From Clostridia bacterium (GTDB lineage: Bacteria; Bacillota; Clostridia; Lutisporales; Lutisporaceae), in contig DASPIR010000022.1 of NCBI GenBank assembly GCA_035628995.1, positions 1 through 64,000 on the forward strand: 64,000 nucleotides of DNA. Reading direction: 5' to 3'. Both the position numbers and the translations under genes were made by a program. Position 1 is the first letter of the stretch. Each line of letters opens with the position of its first letter. Below, in pieces: positions 61,176 through 64,000 of the stretch. The notes beneath the pieces are model-generated. The model saw only the letters and a program-made list of their open reading frames with translations, did not search any database and was not told the DNA's origin.

Positions 61176-62496
61176 GATAACAGGACTTACCAGTGAAGGT
61201 CTTGGAGTAGCAAGAATAGAAGGCTTTACAGTGTTCGTTGAGGGAGCACTCCCTGAAGAGCAGGTAGAGATAAGAATAGTGAAGCTGCTTAAAAATTACG
61301 GCTTCGGCAAACTCTTGAGGACGTTAAAGGCCTCACCCGGCAGGATTGAACCCGCTTGCGGCGTAGTTAAAAGATGCGGGGGCTGTCAGCTGCAGCATAT
61401 GAGCTATGAGACACAGCTGCAATATAAGACACGCCAGGTTAAGGATGCAATGGAACATTTAGGCGGTTTTAAAGATGTTGTAATTCATGATACTATAGGA
61501 ATGGATAACCCTTGGCGCTACAGAAATAAAGCCCAATTCCCCGTGGGAATGGATGGGGATGTTGCCATTGGCTTTTATGCAAACAGGAGCCATGAGATTA
61601 TAAATACCCCCCAATGCTCCATTCAAGATGAAATCAACGATAATGTAATACAGACAGTAAGGGAATTTATTAAGAAATATAATATCAGCACGTATGATGA
61701 GAATACAGGTGAAGGTCTAGTAAGGCATATAGTAACCAGAAAGGGCTTCAGGACAGGGGAAGTGATGGTATGCATAGTGATTAACGGAAATGCCATTCCC
61801 AGTGACAAAGCCTTGGTAGATATGCTCTTGGGCAGTGTAGAGAATTTGAAAAGTGTAGTGCTGAATATTAATAAAACGAAGACTAACGTAATTCTAGGTG
61901 ATAGAAACATCGTAATATATGGTGAAGAAGCAATATATGATTACATAGGAGAGTTCAAATTTAGAATTTCTCCCCTTTCTTTCTTTCAGGTGAATCCCAT
62001 TCAGACAGAGGTTTTGTACAGCAAAGCATTGGAGTATGCGGATCTGAAAGGTGATGAGATAGTATTTGACGCATATTGCGGTATAGGTACAATATCACTT
62101 TTCTTGAGCAAAAAGGCAAAAAAGGTATATGGAGTAGAAATAGTCGAGCAGGCTATTGAAAATGCAATCGAAAACGCCAAGTTGAACGGTATCAGTAATG
62201 CAGAATTTATAGTAGGCGAATCTGAGACGGTAATACCTGAGATGTATGATAAAGGCATCAAGGCAGATGTTATTGTAGTTGATCCTCCCAGAAAGGGCTG
62301 CGATGAAAAGCTTCTAGATGTGATTGTACGTATGGGTCCTGATAGGGTAGTTTATGTCTCCTGCAACCCCGCAACCCTGGCTCGTGACTTGAAGTACCTA
62401 TCTGAGAGAGGATACCGGGTGAAGGAGATTCAGCCTGTTGATATGTTTCCACAAACGGTTCATGTGGAGTGCGTTTGTTGCCTGCAAAGAGTGTAG
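61120..62496 (+). CDS. rlmD: 23S rRNA (uracil-C5)-methyltransferase, RlmD/RlmCD type
   Basis: A 458-residue TrmA-family RNA methyltransferase. It has an N-terminal TRAM domain (about 14-75, ITGLTSEGLGVARIEGFTVFV), a 4Fe-4S site (CGVVKRCGGCQLQHMS), the SAM site FDAYCGIGTISLFLSKKAKKV and VDPPRKGCDEKLL. The catalytic Cys lies in VYVSCNPATLARDL. Firmicutes enzymes of this group may modify two uracils. ATG 61120 follows GGAAGG; ATG 61105 is five codons upstream. Confidence 0.9.
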   Translation: MILMGKAIPVEKNQDYTVEITGLTSEGLGVARIEGFTVFVEGALPEEQVEIRIVKLLKNYGFGKLLRTLKASPGRIEPACGVVKRCGGCQLQHMSYETQLQYKTRQVKDAMEHLGGFKDVVIHDTIGMDNPWRYRNKAQFPVGMDGDVAIGFYANRSHEIINTPQCSIQDEINDNVIQTVREFIKKYNISTYDENTGEGLVRHIVTRKGFRTGEVMVCIVINGNAIPSDKALVDMLLGSVENLKSVVLNINKTKTNVILGDRNIVIYGEEAIYDYIGEFKFRISPLSFFQVNPIQTEVLYSKALEYADLKGDEIVFDAYCGIGTISLFLSKKAKKVYGVEIVEQAIENAIENAKLNGISNAEFIVGESETVIPEMYDKGIKADVIVVDPPRKGCDEKLLDVIVRMGPDRVVYVSCNPATLARDLKYLSERGYRVKEIQPVDMFPQTVHVECVCCLQRV

Positions 62497-62502
62497 GCAA
62501 CA
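62476..62502 (+). terminator. Hairpin at the end of rlmD
   Basis: TGTTGCCTGC pairs with GTAGGCAACA around AAAGAGT, overlapping the stop codon. No T-run follows. Confidence 0.5.
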
Positions 62503-62518
62503 TGAACGGACCATGTAT

Positions 62519-62532
62519 GTGGAGACGGTACT
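62519..62532 (+). repeat. GTGGAGACGGTACT direct repeat, left copy
   Basis: GTGGAGACGGTACT followed by TTT. A near copy with two inserted G lies at 63813 on the other side of the radical SAM gene. Confidence 0.55.
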
Positions 62533-62601
62533 TTTATTAAAAAGCATAACAAGAAGATTTGAATTGAGTCTTCAGGAGGATGAATTAGAGGAGGACACGT
62601 T

Positions 62602-63729
62602 ATGAAAATTTCAAAGAATGATGCGTTGATATGGTTTGATTTTTTTTCACAATTGACTGAGAAAGAGGAAATCAGTACAAAACATCAAGAAATCATTTAC
62701 TCTACCTTTGCACAAATTGAGGCAGCGGTCGACCATAGAAATGATACGTTAATGTCGAAAATTAGAAGTTTGAAAACTTTGGAGAATAGAACTTTTTTTG
62801 TGGGAAATGAAAACAAATTCCCAAAAGGATGTCGTTCTTGTCTGTTGGGCACTGGTTTGAGTGCAATTAGGAAAACGAACAAATGTAACTTAGAGTGTAA
62901 GTTCTGTTATAATTATGGACAACTAGAGGATATTCCGCCAGTTGGCGAAGATATGTGGGAAATTGGGGGCACCAAATTTTATGAGAAGGATATTGATTTA
63001 CTTCTTTCCATCCACCAGAAACCCACTGGCATTTCCTACGTTTTTTTAGAGCCATTCATGGAAATTGAAAAATACTATTCGGTTATAAAGAAATTTAGTG
63101 ATGCTCAAATTCATCAACATTTATACACAAATGGCACTTTAGCTAGGTCAGAGACATTGAAAGCATTAGGCGAAGCCGGTCTTAACGAGATACGTTTCAA
63201 CCTGGGTGCTTCTAAGTGTTCAGATAAAGTTATTGAAAATATTGGAATAGCGAAAAAATATATTAAAAATGTAGGTATTGAAACTCCAATGACTCCTGAG
63301 TTTTTTGAAGCATTTTTTAAGAAAAAGCAAGCGATCTTTGAGACAAAACTCGATTTTATCAATTGTGCAGAATTACATTTAAATGAGAATAACATAGACA
63401 ATTATTATGGGGAAAACATGTATATTTCCAGACATGGCTATATATCTCCAATTTGGAGTAGGGAATTAACTCTGAAATTCATGAAAATAGCCGATGAAGA
63501 AAACTGGGATTTAGCAGTTCATGATTGCTCAAACTATACAAAATTTGCTAGAGGTTTAAATTTGAGCAGCAAAGAGGGTATGTGGTTCGGAGCCAATAGT
63601 AATTATGCCTGTGAGTTTTCGAGGATTCCATACGAAGTATTTTTACCAATACTGAATGATGACAATTTCAAATTTTTAAGTGAAGAAGAATTGCCTGACG
63701 ACTATAAACCAGTATTGGTGAATTATTAG
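62602..63729 (+). CDS. Radical SAM protein
   Basis: A 375-residue radical SAM enzyme. The cluster motif CNLECKFCYN lies near residue 98, preceded by an extra Cys pair (GCRSCLLGTG). The barrel continues with ISYVFLEPFME, HLYTNGTLARSETLKALGEAGLNEIRFNLG and GIETPMTPEF. Substrate is unknown; the Cys pair before the cluster may hold an auxiliary site or contact a peptide. Base composition and codon use are more AT-rich than in neighbouring genes. ATG 62602 follows GAGGAGG. It is bracketed by short direct repeats, so it may be a later acquisition. Confidence 0.83.
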   Translation: MKISKNDALIWFDFFSQLTEKEEISTKHQEIIYSTFAQIEAAVDHRNDTLMSKIRSLKTLENRTFFVGNENKFPKGCRSCLLGTGLSAIRKTNKCNLECKFCYNYGQLEDIPPVGEDMWEIGGTKFYEKDIDLLLSIHQKPTGISYVFLEPFMEIEKYYSVIKKFSDAQIHQHLYTNGTLARSETLKALGEAGLNEIRFNLGASKCSDKVIENIGIAKKYIKNVGIETPMTPEFFEAFFKKKQAIFETKLDFINCAELHLNENNIDNYYGENMYISRHGYISPIWSRELTLKFMKIADEENWDLAVHDCSNYTKFARGLNLSSKEGMWFGANSNYACEFSRIPYEVFLPILNDDNFKFLSEEELPDDYKPVLVNY

Positions 63730-63812
63730 AGTGTCTTGTCAATTATGAGTGTTGCATTGCTGCATGGGATACTGGGTTGGTTGTCAGAGACATTTTTGTC
63801 TCCTCAAGGCAC

Positions 63813-63829
63813 GTGGAGACGGTGGTACT
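63813..63829 (+). repeat. GTGGAGACGGT-TACT direct repeat, right copy
   Basis: GTGGAGACGGTGGTACT, a variant of the copy at 62519. A GAGAC/GTCTC hairpin lies just before it at 63787-63802. Confidence 0.55.
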
Positions 63830-63877
63830 ATTGCAGAAAATATAATTTCATTGGGAAATAATGATGGAGGTATAATA

Positions 63878-64000
63878 GTGGGGAATACTGATAAGTTTGA
63901 AATGATAGCGAATATTTATGATACTTCTGAAAGAGTCCAAATTGCAAAGGTATCCTCCGATGCCATCCGAGAATATTTGGTTGACGCAAAAAGTAAGGAT
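63878..64000 (+). CDS. SAM-dependent methyltransferase, N-terminal fragment
   Basis: A GTG start 8 nt after GGAGG opens a frame of 41 codons that runs off the window. The sequence (KFEMIANIYDTSERVQIAKV, then SSDAIREYLVDAKSKD) resembles the region just before the SAM-binding motif of class I methyltransferases that act on small molecules. The motif itself is beyond the edge, so the call is provisional. Confidence 0.6.
   Translation, partial: MGNTDKFEMIANIYDTSERVQIAKVSSDAIREYLVDAKSKD

Noticed and set aside
1-64000. tRNA, rRNA, prophage or insertion-sequence genes
   Set aside because: No cloverleaf, rRNA core motifs, transposase or integrase proteins were seen anywhere in the window.

Overview
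The window is about 64 kb of low-to-medium GC chromosome with nearly all genes on the plus strand. Strong AGGAGG-type ribosome sites, frequent TTG/GTG starts and conserved neighbourhoods place it in an anaerobic member of the Clostridia. The marker neighbourhoods are ftsE-ftsX-PcsB-like hydrolase, ctp-minJ-like-uvrB-uvrA, rapZ-glmR(yvcK)-lepB-whiA and dnaE-pfkA-pfp-pyk. I cannot name a genus. There are no rRNA or tRNA genes, no CRISPR array, and no transposase or phage genes.

Layout. 1-5 kb: tail of a surface protein, a small Cys-rich protein, a membrane-anchored glucosaminidase, and the FtsEX division module with its coiled-coil M23 hydrolase. 5-8 kb: a zinc-type ABC operon closed by its Fur-family regulator, with a visible operator at the promoter. 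8-21.5 kb: CtpA-type protease, MinJ-like PDZ membrane protein, MsmX-type ATPase, PucR-type regulator, uvrB-uvrA behind a LexA box, and uvrC. 21.5-33 kb: PspC protein, two PHP proteins, an orphan sugar-binding protein, an F420-ligase-like protein, murB, an ArsR-like regulator with an MFS exporter, and rapZ-glmR-lepB-whiA. 33-45 kb: HD-GYP protein, glucokinase, pgi, dnaE, pfkA, PPi-type PFK and pyruvate kinase.

45-58 kb is a catabolic island. A PAS/AAA+ sigma-54 activator precedes two operons, each with a textbook -24/-12 promoter. Together they encode an NCS1 permease, PreT/PreA, dihydropyrimidinase, an N-carbamoyl-amino-acid hydrolase, a class III aminotransferase and a CoA-acylating-type aldehyde dehydrogenase. 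This reads as a reductive uracil/thymine fermentation route: uracil to dihydrouracil, N-carbamoyl-beta-alanine, beta-alanine, malonate semialdehyde, then an acyl-CoA.

58-64 kb: M29 aminopeptidase, a TPR protein followed by a 49-residue secreted peptide, a DUF1003 protein, an RlmD-type methyltransferase, an AT-rich radical SAM gene between short direct repeats, and the start of a methyltransferase.

The most novel item is the TPR-protein/peptide pair at 59.2-60.5 kb. The peptide carries the hexapeptide VDDVGL twice, once directly after the predicted signal-peptidase site and once at its extreme C-terminus. The two copies are written with different synonymous codons. This looks like a Rap-Phr (RRNPP)-type cell-cell signalling cassette. 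Also unusual are a structured leader found upstream of two envelope genes with a compensatory base change, tandem two-hairpin units in front of the HD-GYP gene with a relative after dnaE, and several families of intergenic repeats confined to about 10-42 kb.
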